Virus record (IMG/VR): IMGVR_UViG_3300017991_000207
Location: 1-39,757 of that record
Source: a virus
Direction: 5' to 3' (one strand)
Length of the DNA stretch: 39,757 bases
The notes under the pieces are model-generated. The model ran no database searches, was not told the DNA's origin, and saw only the letters and a program-made list of their open reading frames with translations. Made by a program: the position numbers and the translations under genes. This document shows, piece after piece, positions 28,805-38,071 of this stretch (position 1 is the first letter of the stretch; every line of letters begins with the position of its first letter).

Positions 28805-29437
28805 ATGCCGAGAGCAAAGAGCGAGCACAGAACCGAGTTCGACTACTACGAGACCGAGGATGTGAACGGCAACATCGTGCGTATTCCGATGAGCCGGAGC
28901 ATCGATCAGCGCGAACCCGTGAAGGACGACAAGGGCAACGTCAACGAGTTCGTCAACGTCAGCGGGAAGAAGCTGCAGCACTCTTTCGGTTGGCCGCAGG
29001 AGACCGACACCATGAAGGTCGAGCCCTTCGGGATCGTGAGGGGTGAGCAGTGGCGCGACAAGGCAGAGCCGGCACCCGCGTGGGGACTGTATCCCCCGTA
29101 TGTGGAGCGCAAGCGGATGAGCAACGGCAACTACGATTCCGTCTACCTGCTCACCGAGGATCAGGTGCTGCGGATCGTGGAGGGCGACAAGAAGTCCAAG
29201 GACCCCGCTGAGCGCGAGCCGTGGATCAAGTCCTGGAAGTACGGCCCGGAGCGGCTGGAGTTGTTCGAGAAGATCGCGAAGCTCCAGACCTTCGACAACA
29301 TCGGCCGGCCGCAGAAGGCTCCCGAGGAGTTGATGGAGGATCGTCCGAAGGTGTCCCAGGCGATCGCCAGGCTGAAGAACAAGCTGCTGGCTGATCGCAA
29401 AGAGGAGATGGCCATTCTGACCGGCAAGAAGCGGTAG
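28805..29437 (+). CDS. Hypothetical protein downstream of capsid
   Basis: ATG 28805 has ACAGGAGGAAGGAA upstream. The 210-residue product is charged and Pro/Trp-dotted (WGLYPPYVERKRMSNGNYD near 94), with a helical Lys/Glu C-terminus that contains RLKNKLLADRKEEM. Position suggests a head accessory or decoration protein; no family recognised. Confidence 0.6.
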   Translation: MPRAKSEHRTEFDYYETEDVNGNIVRIPMSRSIDQREPVKDDKGNVNEFVNVSGKKLQHSFGWPQETDTMKVEPFGIVRGEQWRDKAEPAPAWGLYPPYVERKRMSNGNYDSVYLLTEDQVLRIVEGDKKSKDPAEREPWIKSWKYGPERLELFEKIAKLQTFDNIGRPQKAPEELMEDRPKVSQAIARLKNKLLADRKEEMAILTGKKR

Positions 29438-29456
29438 CCGCAGGAAGGAGTGGGCG

Positions 29457-29969
29457 GTGGGCGACGAGGAACGGAACGAACTTCTGTCAGACGTCAAGAA
29501 GGTAGTCCACGAGACGCTGACGCTGCACCATCGGAACAACGGGTACGTGAACAAGGGCGTCTGCGACGCCAACACGCAGCTCTTGCGGCAGGGCATGGAG
29601 GCGGTCGCGGGAGCGGTCGAGCGCGTTCACGGCGAGGTGAAGGAGCAGCGCAAGGCGACCGACGACCTCAACAAGATTACCGGGAAGTTGAACACCGAGC
29701 TGGTCCGACACACGGCGGAGCATGCCGGCATTGAGAAGGCCGAGATGTCGCAGACCGACATCGAGCGGTTGAAGACCGGCAGGTGGAAGCGGTGGCTCGG
29801 GTTGGCGGCGGTGATTGTTGGGTTGCTCGGGTTGCTCGGGAGCGCGGGCGCGTGGTTCGTTTCGGAGATGAAGGACGCCGTCAAGCAGGACGTGAAGGTC
29901 GTCGTCACCAAGGAGGCGGCGAAGGAGATTGTCAGACTGAGCAACGGGGGCGGCGGCACCGCCCACTGA
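29457..29969 (+). CDS. Coiled-coil protein with one membrane span
   Basis: GTG 29457 is six bases after AGGAAGGAG. The 170-residue product has a long helical coil (about 40-100) and one hydrophobic segment near 119-138 (GLAAVIVGLLGLLGSAGAWF). An amphipathic tail follows. The layout recalls haemolysin XhlA or holin-accessory proteins (coil plus C-terminal helix), but the span is not terminal. A lysis or membrane-docking role is possible. Confidence 0.55.
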   Translation: MGDEERNELLSDVKKVVHETLTLHHRNNGYVNKGVCDANTQLLRQGMEAVAGAVERVHGEVKEQRKATDDLNKITGKLNTELVRHTAEHAGIEKAEMSQTDIERLKTGRWKRWLGLAAVIVGLLGLLGSAGAWFVSEMKDAVKQDVKVVVTKEAAKEIVRLSNGGGGTAH

Positions 29970-29983
29970 GGAGGAGAGGATCC

Positions 29984-31396
29984 ATGCTCTGTAAAAAGTC
30001 AATATACATTTTGGCCGCCGTCGCCTTGCTCATGGCCGGGACCGCCTCAGCGCAGCAGTTGAAGAACCGGGTCGCTCCGATCTGCACGGACGTGTCGAAT
30101 ACCGCGACCGCGCAGGAGGCTGGCTTCATCCCGTGCGACTGGTACCAGACCGGCACGAGCGCGGCGACCCCCGAGTACGTGCGCCTGGTGGATCAGACGA
30201 CCGCGCTGACGCTGGACGTGGAGCGGTTGAGCACGATAATCGCTGGCATCGCGACGAACTACAACGCGATCATCACGGCCGCGACCTCGTGGGTCTACAA
30301 CCCGACGACGGGCAACTTCATTCCGCGGCGGTACTACACGCCGGCCGACACCCTGACGAACGCGACGATGTCAGGGCCGGTGTCATTGTCCCCGACGTTG
30401 GTGTGGAACGGCACCTCGAACAGGTGGGAGAGGTGGGGGACCGTGGTTCCGGCCGACAACATCACAAACGACACGATGGACAAGCCGGGCATCGTGAACG
30501 CGAACCTGTTCTGGGACCTGAGCACCGGCCGGTGGATGCGCGACCGTGGCGACGAGGCTGGCTCCGACGCGGTGGTGAATACGACTATCGCTCCATATCG
30601 GCTGACGCTCGGTCATATTCAGTTGACGGACGGGGCGGTCTGGGCTCGTGATAGCGGAGAGACCGCGGACGGTGGTGCCATCGCAGTCACTAGGACTGCG
30701 GCGTACCGGTTCTCGCTTGGCTACGTGTGGGACGGCACCGACTGGGCACCCATCGGGGCGGACGCGAACGGAGACTTGACTGTCAACCAGACGACTACCA
30801 CACCCGGTTACGCGCGCCTGCAGGACGGTGATTCGACGGTACTCGGCGATGTGTTGGACGCGGTGGCGGACAACCTCGCGCTGACGTTGAACTGGACGGC
30901 GACCGCGAGCGTTATGATGGGGTACGACGGCTCGACGCTGGACATGCTGAGGGTCGGGGCGTCAGGCGAGCTGCAGGTGACCGACGTGGCGATCAGGGCC
31001 GGCGAGGACGCTGGCAACGACTGGCGCAAGGTGAAGAAGGAGGAGACTGCGGTCTACAACCCGGCGGTGACGGCCGGAACCGCGGTGGACGACTCGGCGG
31101 ACGACGTGGTGTGCGCGAGCACTTACGTGCTGAACTTGCCGAACTGGTCCGTGTTCGTGAAGAACGCGGGTGGGGGCACTGGTGACGCGCTGTCGGACGT
31201 GGACGTGCAGATCAGCTACGACGGAACGAACTGGTCCAGCGAGACCTCGACGGCCTGCGATACCTTGACCTCGGGCAACAGCGCGAGGTGCTACAAGGGT
31301 GCCAACGAGAGTGCGGCGTACGTCCAGGTCATCGCGACGTGCGGTGGTGGAGACGACACGACAGTCGACTGCGTCATCCAGGGGAACAAGAACTAG
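29984..31396 (+). CDS. Exported beta-rich surface or fibre protein
   Basis: ATG 29984 has GAGGAGAGGATCC upstream. The 470-residue product has a classical Sec signal (KKSIYILAAVALLMAGTASA, cleavage near residue 22-23). It then has a beta-rich body with repeated W-x-x-x-x-x-R-W/GTDW strands (near 140, 150, 245) typical of phage fibre-like proteins. Late cysteines (near 380-460) could make disulfides. A signal peptide on a structural-type protein is unusual. It may be a surface lectin of the infected cell or a virion protein loaded in the periplasm. Confidence 0.6.
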   Translation: MLCKKSIYILAAVALLMAGTASAQQLKNRVAPICTDVSNTATAQEAGFIPCDWYQTGTSAATPEYVRLVDQTTALTLDVERLSTIIAGIATNYNAIITAATSWVYNPTTGNFIPRRYYTPADTLTNATMSGPVSLSPTLVWNGTSNRWERWGTVVPADNITNDTMDKPGIVNANLFWDLSTGRWMRDRGDEAGSDAVVNTTIAPYRLTLGHIQLTDGAVWARDSGETADGGAIAVTRTAAYRFSLGYVWDGTDWAPIGADANGDLTVNQTTTTPGYARLQDGDSTVLGDVLDAVADNLALTLNWTATASVMMGYDGSTLDMLRVGASGELQVTDVAIRAGEDAGNDWRKVKKEETAVYNPAVTAGTAVDDSADDVVCASTYVLNLPNWSVFVKNAGGGTGDALSDVDVQISYDGTNWSSETSTACDTLTSGNSARCYKGANESAAYVQVIATCGGGDDTTVDCVIQGNKN

Positions 31397-31432
31397 GTTT
31401 GTTTCGGCAGGGCGAGAATCGCGGGGTGCTTC

Positions 31433-32083
31433 ATGTTGGAAAGGATCAGGGACGTAGCATTGACGCTGGCCGCTGTAACAGTCATGTCGGTATTCCTGAT
31501 GGCCGTGACCGGCCAGGGCGACATCGTCTTAATGCATGGATTCAACGGCACCGGGCCGGTACCTGTGAGGGCCGATCTGTCCACCAGGGCGCTCGTGGCC
31601 ATCGACTACGAGCATCACGAGGCACATGACAGCAATCTCTACATGGTATCCGACTACGCGACTGTCGATGACGGGAACACTCGGGAACTGCTGATCGAGA
31701 CTCCCGACTCTACTGAGTGGGCGCACTTTACGTTCGAGGTAATCGGGACCTACGAGACGACGGTGCAGTTTTATGAGTCCACCACCAAGACCACGGGCAC
31801 CAGCATAACTAAGATCAACCACGATAGGAACAGTTCCGACACGTCAGACGTGGTCGTGACTCACACGCCCGGCAGTTCTGGTGACGGCAACTTGATATTC
31901 CAGGCCAAGTTCGGAGGCGACACCGGGCCTGCTATGGCCGGCGGCATCCGTGGGAACATTCGGCCCGAACGGGAGTTGATGCTGAAGCAGAATACCAAGT
32001 ACCTTTTGAGGATCACCTCGGGCACGGACTCGAACAACATCACGACCCTGATGGGTTGGTACGACCACGTGAACGAGGACTAG
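31433..32083 (+). CDS. Membrane-anchored structural-type beta protein
   Basis: ATG 31433 gives 216 residues. A hydrophobic N-terminal helix (about 9-27) may be a signal or anchor, with GQGD after it. The rest is a beta sandwich (STEWAHFTFEVIGTYETTVQFYE near 94-116, then LKQNTKYLLRITSGT near 185-199). I recall this domain pattern in phage structural proteins lacking a signal. The anchor is thus an oddity shared with its neighbours. Confidence 0.6.
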   Translation: MLERIRDVALTLAAVTVMSVFLMAVTGQGDIVLMHGFNGTGPVPVRADLSTRALVAIDYEHHEAHDSNLYMVSDYATVDDGNTRELLIETPDSTEWAHFTFEVIGTYETTVQFYESTTKTTGTSITKINHDRNSSDTSDVVVTHTPGSSGDGNLIFQAKFGGDTGPAMAGGIRGNIRPERELMLKQNTKYLLRITSGTDSNNITTLMGWYDHVNED

Positions 32084-32173
32084 ATGGGTGTCAAGCCTAG
32101 CAAGTTGACCAAGAAGCAGAAGAAGCGGCGCAAGAAGAAGTCGAAGCGCAAGGGCAAGGGCAAGCGCCGCTGA
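32084..32173 (+). CDS. Tiny Lys/Arg-rich peptide
   Basis: ATG 32084 follows the previous TAG directly and ends at TGA 32171-32173, giving 29 residues with about 20 Lys or Arg. Such a basic peptide could bind DNA or RNA, for example condensing packaged DNA. It is too short for standard ORF calling. Similar short Lys-rich ORFs occur in phages, but no function is known. Confidence 0.5.
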   Translation: MGVKPSKLTKKQKKRRKKKSKRKGKGKRR

Positions 32174-32193
32174 CTTATCACAGGAGGAGAGGC

Positions 32194-32934
32194 ATGAATG
32201 TGGGACACGATGCGATCCGTTTTCGTAACGGCGTCGCCGCGCTGGCGGTTGTTCTCCTGGCGCTGGGCGTCGGCGGAGCTTGTGAGTGCGGAGGATGCGG
32301 TGAGCCAGCTGAGGCTCAGAGGGCCGATAAGGTGGTCCGCAGTAAGACTGGGCGTCTAGTCCGGGTGGTCGGGGCGGAGTTCGACAAGGACGACGCGGTG
32401 ACCTCCGGGACGGACCTCGGGAACGTGGTCGAGGTGCAGAAGGTGTCGCTCGACCGGGCGATCTGCAACGTGGTGATCGACGCAAGGCCGGTTCCGGGTT
32501 CCGAGTTGTACCCGGACGGCAACGAGTACGTGCGCAACTACCCGGACATTCCCGCGCTCGCGGACGCATTCAGGCGGTCCGGGTGCCGGCCGGTCATGAT
32601 TAGCGGGAGTTGTCTGCCTGAGCCAGTGGGGTCTTGCCTGTGGAACACCCAGCTCAAGGGCACCGACTGCGCCGACGTGGCGGACGAGCCCCAGTTTGTG
32701 TGCAGCGGAGTTCAGGACTGCTGGAGTCAGTCGCCTGAAATGAAGGCCAGGTTGTTCCGCACGAAGGGTGAGTGCGATGACGGCAAGGGCGGCAAGCAGC
32801 CGTGCACGGTCAGGTGGGGGGACGACCGGGCGGTCAACGGCGAGCGGGTCTACATTCCGCATGGGTGGGCCGGCCGGGACAACGACCTGAATTTCAGGGG
32901 GGTCGGCGGGTCTGGAGAGTTTGAGAGTCGGTAG
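32194..32934 (+). CDS. Exported lipoprotein-like Cys-rich protein
   Basis: ATG 32194 has ACAGGAGGAGAGGC upstream. The 246-residue product has a hydrophobic segment near 13-29, ending GVGGACECGGCGE. The AC pair could be a weak lipobox, but a Leu at -3 is missing. The mature part has about 12 cysteines (GCRPVMISGSC near 130; CSGVQDCW near 168) and a SCL/WNT-like middle. Probably periplasmic or surface-exposed; function unknown. Confidence 0.55.
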   Translation: MNVGHDAIRFRNGVAALAVVLLALGVGGACECGGCGEPAEAQRADKVVRSKTGRLVRVVGAEFDKDDAVTSGTDLGNVVEVQKVSLDRAICNVVIDARPVPGSELYPDGNEYVRNYPDIPALADAFRRSGCRPVMISGSCLPEPVGSCLWNTQLKGTDCADVADEPQFVCSGVQDCWSQSPEMKARLFRTKGECDDGKGGKQPCTVRWGDDRAVNGERVYIPHGWAGRDNDLNFRGVGGSGEFESR

Positions 32935-32943
32935 GAGGTCATC

Positions 32944-35427
32944 GTGAAGAAGGTCGCGCTGTCGCTGGTGCTGGTTCTGATTTGTGGGTCGGTGTTCGCC
33001 GAGGGGTTGAACGCCTCCTTCATCGGCAGCCGTTTTGACTGCCCCGACGATCCCTCTATCGTCGCTTGCTACAAGGGTGTTGTGGACGGAAGCAACAACC
33101 TGATCGACTTCACCGAGAACCTGCTGACCGACCGGACGGAGTTCGACGACTGGACGCAGAGCGGGACGTGCGCGGTCACAGCCGATCAGTGGCGTAACCC
33201 GGTAGACGGGTCGGTGGACGCGGACTATCTGGACAACACTGGCGGGGCGAACACCGATCACCGATATTTGTACAGCGCGAGCACGTCGTCGAACCAGCAC
33301 ACTGGCTCCGTCTGGGTTCGAGTAGATACCCCGCATAACATTACGGTCGTACTCAACGAGAACGGTGTGGGTGTCGTAGACACCAATACGTTTGCGGCCA
33401 CTACGTATTGGCGGAGGATTTCGGTGAGCGGCAGTGGTACGGGCGTCGGCGCGATTGGTCTTTTGTTATATCCGGGAGAGAACGGGACTGCTACAGGCAC
33501 CGCATACTTCTACGGTGCCCAGATTGTCGAGAACGACGAGTACCTCACCGGCATGGGCATCTTCATCAATCCGAGCGACCAGAGCATTACGAAGCCGAGG
33601 CACGATCTGGCAGCAGTAAATAGTCCGGTGTCAGTTCGGTCACATTATCAAGTGAATGGCAATAAAAGTGATGCTGTTCAAAATGATGGTACAAATTCGT
33701 GTCATAGTATTGCACATCATAATTCCTTCAATATATTTGACAATGACCACACAATCACAATGGCGTTAAAAGCAAATGCCGATGGTCAGGCAGACGGAAT
33801 AATTTCTCATCAGGCATGGAATATATCGGGCATCCTTGTATATAGCGACACTCTCAGTAATTGGTACTCTGCTAGATATATGTATAATGGTGGCAGTTAT
33901 GTAGTAAGTGGTTCTATTGACCCAAGTGATCTTGATTATCATTTTTTACAAATAGTCAGAGATACAAATTATGCTACTGTTTATACGGACGGTGATGCTG
34001 GAACCCCGGTAGATGTTACCGGTGCTGGCTTGGATGGGAACCAAACTTTTAATGTAGGTGCTGCCAATGGAGCGGGCGGCACATCATTTGATGGCGATTT
34101 TTCCTATCTAGTCATCCGCGAACGCGCTCTGTCCACCGACGAACTCGCGGCCGAGCGCGAGATGATTCTGGGCACCAAGACTAACTGGTCCGATGTCAAC
34201 GCCTGGACGTTCGACCGCAGCACGACCGCGTACAAGACGTTCTCCAACCAGTACGAAAACACCTATCCCTCGCACTCGATGGATCTGGTCGCGGCGGATC
34301 ATCCGCGAGTTGCGGGACAAGGTGGAGGATTGCTGGTTGAAGATGAGGACACGCAGCTTCATGGGCTGACAGAGGCGTTTGATAGTTGGTCACAAAGCGG
34401 AACGTGTGCGGTTACGGCTGATGATTACGTTGCTCCAAATGGGACTGCAACCGCTGATTTGCTTGACAACACGGGTGGGGGAAATCAAGATCACAGGACA
34501 GTCATGACTGATGATCTGGGGGACTTGACCGGGAGGACATTTACTGCGTCCGTGTGGATGAGGGCTGACACTCCGCATATATGCTCGTTCTATGTTTGGG
34601 AAAATGGCGTTGGACACGTAACAGGGATGCAGGACGTATATGTAACTACTGAGTGGCAAAGGTTTCATACGTCTGGTGCTTGTGCTGGTGGGGGCACTGG
34701 TGCGATGGCATTTTCAGTAGTTCCTGGTGATTGGAATACTGTGCAAGGAACTGCTCATTTCTGGGGAGCCAACCTTACCGAGACACCTTTCCCGGTTAGT
34801 TATATTCCAAATGCCGGTGTTGGAAATACTCAAGTCACTCGCACCGCCGACGACATCACGCTCGACCCGCATCCTGCCGGGACGAACGAGATCGTGCTGC
34901 CGCTCAGTTTCACCCCGACCGGGCCAGCATCCAAGTTGACCGTCTACGGGGAGTTCAAGTGCGAGTTCCACGACAATACCGAGATCAAAGTCAACCACAT
35001 GTTGCTGTCGATTAGCGGCGACACCGGCGCGGGAGAGCGGCAAGCCGATAGCGGCCACAACTGCGTGGTCGTGTACGTGGATGCCGGGTCACAGTTAGAG
35101 GCCAGCTTGCAGGATTCGGGCGGCACGGATCACATGGCTACGACCGTCGCGGGGAACCCGGTGGCTTTCGACGAGTGGTTCAGCGTCCGCGTGTTTTTCG
35201 ATCTTGCTGATTTCAGCAGGATGAACATGTGGGTCCAGCAGTGTCCCGGTGAGTGCTACGCTTCGGGAGAAGATGACTCCGGTATGACGTTTACCAATAA
35301 CACAGGCACCGGGAACTTCTACACCGACGACACACTGGTACGACCCGGCCAATGGCAGAACGGCACTGTCAATGCATACTGCAAAATCAGGAATCTCAGA
35401 ATTATACCAGCAGAGGTGACTCCATGA
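32944..35427 (+). CDS. Exported multidomain lectin-like fibre protein
   Basis: GTG 32944 has TAGGAGGTCATC upstream. The 827-residue product has a signal peptide (KKVALSLVLVLICGSVFA). Next come a carbohydrate-binding-like domain (about 58-203, FDDWTQSGTCAVTAD), a LamG/ConA-like domain (about 222-400, ending SYLVIRERALSTDELAAER), and a second copy of the first domain (about 475-630, FDSWSQSGTCAVTAD). A jelly-roll-like end follows (640-825). It may bind host or environmental glycans. Two inner stretches (33612-34110 and 34370-34840) are AT-rich (32% GC in 33661-33720), so domains were probably exchanged. Its stop overlaps the next ATGA. Confidence 0.65.
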   Translation: MKKVALSLVLVLICGSVFAEGLNASFIGSRFDCPDDPSIVACYKGVVDGSNNLIDFTENLLTDRTEFDDWTQSGTCAVTADQWRNPVDGSVDADYLDNTGGANTDHRYLYSASTSSNQHTGSVWVRVDTPHNITVVLNENGVGVVDTNTFAATTYWRRISVSGSGTGVGAIGLLLYPGENGTATGTAYFYGAQIVENDEYLTGMGIFINPSDQSITKPRHDLAAVNSPVSVRSHYQVNGNKSDAVQNDGTNSCHSIAHHNSFNIFDNDHTITMALKANADGQADGIISHQAWNISGILVYSDTLSNWYSARYMYNGGSYVVSGSIDPSDLDYHFLQIVRDTNYATVYTDGDAGTPVDVTGAGLDGNQTFNVGAANGAGGTSFDGDFSYLVIRERALSTDELAAEREMILGTKTNWSDVNAWTFDRSTTAYKTFSNQYENTYPSHSMDLVAADHPRVAGQGGGLLVEDEDTQLHGLTEAFDSWSQSGTCAVTADDYVAPNGTATADLLDNTGGGNQDHRTVMTDDLGDLTGRTFTASVWMRADTPHICSFYVWENGVGHVTGMQDVYVTTEWQRFHTSGACAGGGTGAMAFSVVPGDWNTVQGTAHFWGANLTETPFPVSYIPNAGVGNTQVTRTADDITLDPHPAGTNEIVLPLSFTPTGPASKLTVYGEFKCEFHDNTEIKVNHMLLSISGDTGAGERQADSGHNCVVVYVDAGSQLEASLQDSGGTDHMATTVAGNPVAFDEWFSVRVFFDLADFSRMNMWVQQCPGECYASGEDDSGMTFTNNTGTGNFYTDDTLVRPGQWQNGTVNAYCKIRNLRIIPAEVTP

Positions 35428-38039
35428 CATTCTGGGATCGCAACAAGGGTTGGATTATTTTCTTCGCCATCATCTTGCTGGTCGGTCTGTTGGTGAGCGA
35501 GGCGCGGGGGCAATCCTGCGACGGTGACTATGGATGCGCTCAATTCTACCGTTCCGACGCCTGGCCGCGTGATGGCCTGATCGAGCATTTCGTTCTCGAT
35601 CCCGGAGTGCAGGGCGACACGCTCAACGGCGACGGGGATTTCGAGTCGTGGACCGGCGCGGAGGGTGGATGCACCGACTGCCCTGCAAATTGGACATGCA
35701 ATTGCACGAGTTGGGGTGGTGACATAGACCAAGAAACGATACATCTATATGCTCACGATTCGTCGTTGGAGATAGAACCTGACGGTCTTTTGACAGGTCT
35801 GGTCTACAAAACATACAGCTTTGCGGCCAACGACGCATACCAGCTTTCTTTTTGCTATCAGGGCGAAGCCGGGACCGAGGATTTCCTTGTTGCGGTGTCG
35901 AATGTTGCGTTGAACGATTCATACAATTGGGATACTGACACGTGGACCGCGCCTGTGACGTATATCTCTATTACGAATATAGGAACAGGCTGGACGTGTG
36001 GTCGCGGATACATAACCGTGGGTGCAGTGGACAAGGTCAATTATTTGATCGCATTCGCCGCGCAGAGTGCTGACGGAACCGCAATACGGATCGACAATGT
36101 TAGGTTGGAACGGTTGAACGCGGTGAGTGTGACGGGCGCGAGGGGCAACATCCTTTCCGTTCCGGTTACCAGCGACCAACAGTGGGGTCACTCCGAAGTC
36201 GCCCAGCCTCGCGTCGGCACCGGGCCAGCGGGTTGGTGGGGAATGTGGCTGGACGGAGTGGACGACTACCTGAGTTGCGATGATGGTGATTGTGAGATGG
36301 ACCCGGTGAACTGGAATGGAGGAGGATACTTCTCATTTGGCTGTCGATTGATCACGAATACGGTGGCGGCAACAGTTAGTATGGTAACCTCTAAGTATGC
36401 TGGTGCTGGAACCCGAAGTTGGTTGATAAGGCGCAGCACCGCCGATTTAGAGTTTTTTGTCTCAGATGACGGAACCAACACCGACAGTAATTCAGTGACT
36501 GTATTTACGCAAGATGCGTTGCATAGTTTTGTGAGTACATTTGATCCGTCTGGTGGACCAGGAGCTTGTGAAAACAACATCTATTACAATGCGTATCAGA
36601 TAGACACCGATGCAACCATGACGGAGTGTGGACCGTTTGACACTGCGGCTGCGCTGGAGGTTGGCAGTTACAACACGGGCAATAATACCTGGTCCGGTTC
36701 AATCTTTGAATGCTCGCTCTGGGAAAAAGAGTTATCCGCAATCGAGGCCAACAAGTACATATCTCCGTATTTTCCCGCAACCAACCACGGCGACGGCTTC
36801 TACGTTGACACCTGCGACCAGGCTGCGAGCCACGCCACCTGCTCCACTCAGGTCTGCTGTGACGGGACTCCGAACGCTTGCCAGGCCGAGGGAACCGGGG
36901 TGATGGCCCTGTTTGATCAATACACTGAGTTGATTCAGAACAATTCATTCGAGACTAACGCGGGAACCGATGACAATCCAACATTCACAAATTGGACCGT
37001 GTACGCGGGTGCGGGTACGACGGACTTGACTGCTTACAGGGCGGATACGATACACGGCAATCTGTCGGCACGAATGTCTGCCGATGGTGCGATGTCGTAT
37101 TATTTCCTCGTCAGCGATTGTATCGCGGTGTCGGGTGGTGATCCATATTACGCTTACCTGAAGGCTCGGAGCCTGAAATGTTCTGGCGATTGTTACTTCT
37201 ATGTGCTCAATCATGAATACACTGACGGGGCTTGTACTAATCATGTTCACACGCACAATGTAGCAACAGAGTGGCCTGATGTTACATGGGGGGAGCAGGG
37301 ACAAGCGTTCACCGTTGACGCAGCGGCTAACAGCATGAAACTTGAGATATCCGTATACTGCATCGGAGGTGGTGAAGCTGAAGTGTTGGTTGATACCGTC
37401 AGCATTAAGGAGGCAAGTTATCGCACTCTTTGGGTTGAAAACCCTGCTGGAGCCGGTTTGACCACGTACAACAGTCGTTATTATATTCTCCACAACCCGC
37501 TGGCTGACTACTGCCAGAGTGAAGGCGACGATTGCTACGCTGATGGATTCTGCGCGAGCGCGTGGGTGTATACGGATTGGGCGGGGAATGATGGGAGCGT
37601 ACATAATATTTTATATGTTCCAGCTACCGTTGGAAGTAATAATCTGTGGCAAATAAAGAAAACGGGCGGCAACGACTTATATTTTAATTATTACGACGGT
37701 GCAGGCGTCAACAGATCGGTACATTTGGCAGTAACCAATACCAATTGGACATCTGCTAAATGGAAGTATGTAGAGTGGTGTTCAAACAATTCTGACAATA
37801 CGGTTGTTGCGCATCATTATAATGTGAACAATACAACTTGGTATGATTGGGGATCTTTAGCGGGCGCGGGAACTGGAATTCAAGATGGGCAAAGTTCAGA
37901 GTTGTATATTGGTCATGAAGGTGACGCCAACTACTGCGACTGCTACCAGTCCGAGATTCACATCAGTCCGTACTCAGCGATCTACCCAAACATAGGATTT
38001 AACGGTGGGATTCCACCGAGGAATCATGATCCGTACTAA
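35424..38039 (+). CDS. Exported large lectin-like fibre protein
   Basis: ATG 35424 overlaps the previous stop by ATGA; the frame from 35352 is its shadow. The 871-residue product has a hydrophobic N-terminal helix and possible cleavage near ARGQ (residues 9-30). Then come a Cys-rich carbohydrate-binding-like domain (about 65-235), a LamG-like domain (275-455), a second binding domain (507-675), and a final LamG-like domain (680-865). It ends NGGIPPRNHDPY. Its partner upstream has the same plan. AT-rich blocks lie at 36300-36780, 36905-37480 and 37570-37930. Likely a paralogous receptor-binding or surface-displayed protein. Confidence 0.65.
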   Translation: MTFWDRNKGWIIFFAIILLVGLLVSEARGQSCDGDYGCAQFYRSDAWPRDGLIEHFVLDPGVQGDTLNGDGDFESWTGAEGGCTDCPANWTCNCTSWGGDIDQETIHLYAHDSSLEIEPDGLLTGLVYKTYSFAANDAYQLSFCYQGEAGTEDFLVAVSNVALNDSYNWDTDTWTAPVTYISITNIGTGWTCGRGYITVGAVDKVNYLIAFAAQSADGTAIRIDNVRLERLNAVSVTGARGNILSVPVTSDQQWGHSEVAQPRVGTGPAGWWGMWLDGVDDYLSCDDGDCEMDPVNWNGGGYFSFGCRLITNTVAATVSMVTSKYAGAGTRSWLIRRSTADLEFFVSDDGTNTDSNSVTVFTQDALHSFVSTFDPSGGPGACENNIYYNAYQIDTDATMTECGPFDTAAALEVGSYNTGNNTWSGSIFECSLWEKELSAIEANKYISPYFPATNHGDGFYVDTCDQAASHATCSTQVCCDGTPNACQAEGTGVMALFDQYTELIQNNSFETNAGTDDNPTFTNWTVYAGAGTTDLTAYRADTIHGNLSARMSADGAMSYYFLVSDCIAVSGGDPYYAYLKARSLKCSGDCYFYVLNHEYTDGACTNHVHTHNVATEWPDVTWGEQGQAFTVDAAANSMKLEISVYCIGGGEAEVLVDTVSIKEASYRTLWVENPAGAGLTTYNSRYYILHNPLADYCQSEGDDCYADGFCASAWVYTDWAGNDGSVHNILYVPATVGSNNLWQIKKTGGNDLYFNYYDGAGVNRSVHLAVTNTNWTSAKWKYVEWCSNNSDNTVVAHHYNVNNTTWYDWGSLAGAGTGIQDGQSSELYIGHEGDANYCDCYQSEIHISPYSAIYPNIGFNGGIPPRNHDPY

Positions 38040-38062
38040 TTTTGTATTAAGAGAATAAACAG
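38040..38062 (+). promoter_or_regulatory. Candidate promoter with short leader and Shine-Dalgarno
   Basis: TTTTGTATTAAGAGAATAAA is followed by CAGGAGGAG and the ATG at 38072. The layout matches 3771, 10121 and 12704. No strong -35 is visible. It would separate the reductase gene from the fibre genes. Confidence 0.5.
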
Positions 38063-38071
38063 GAGGAGACG

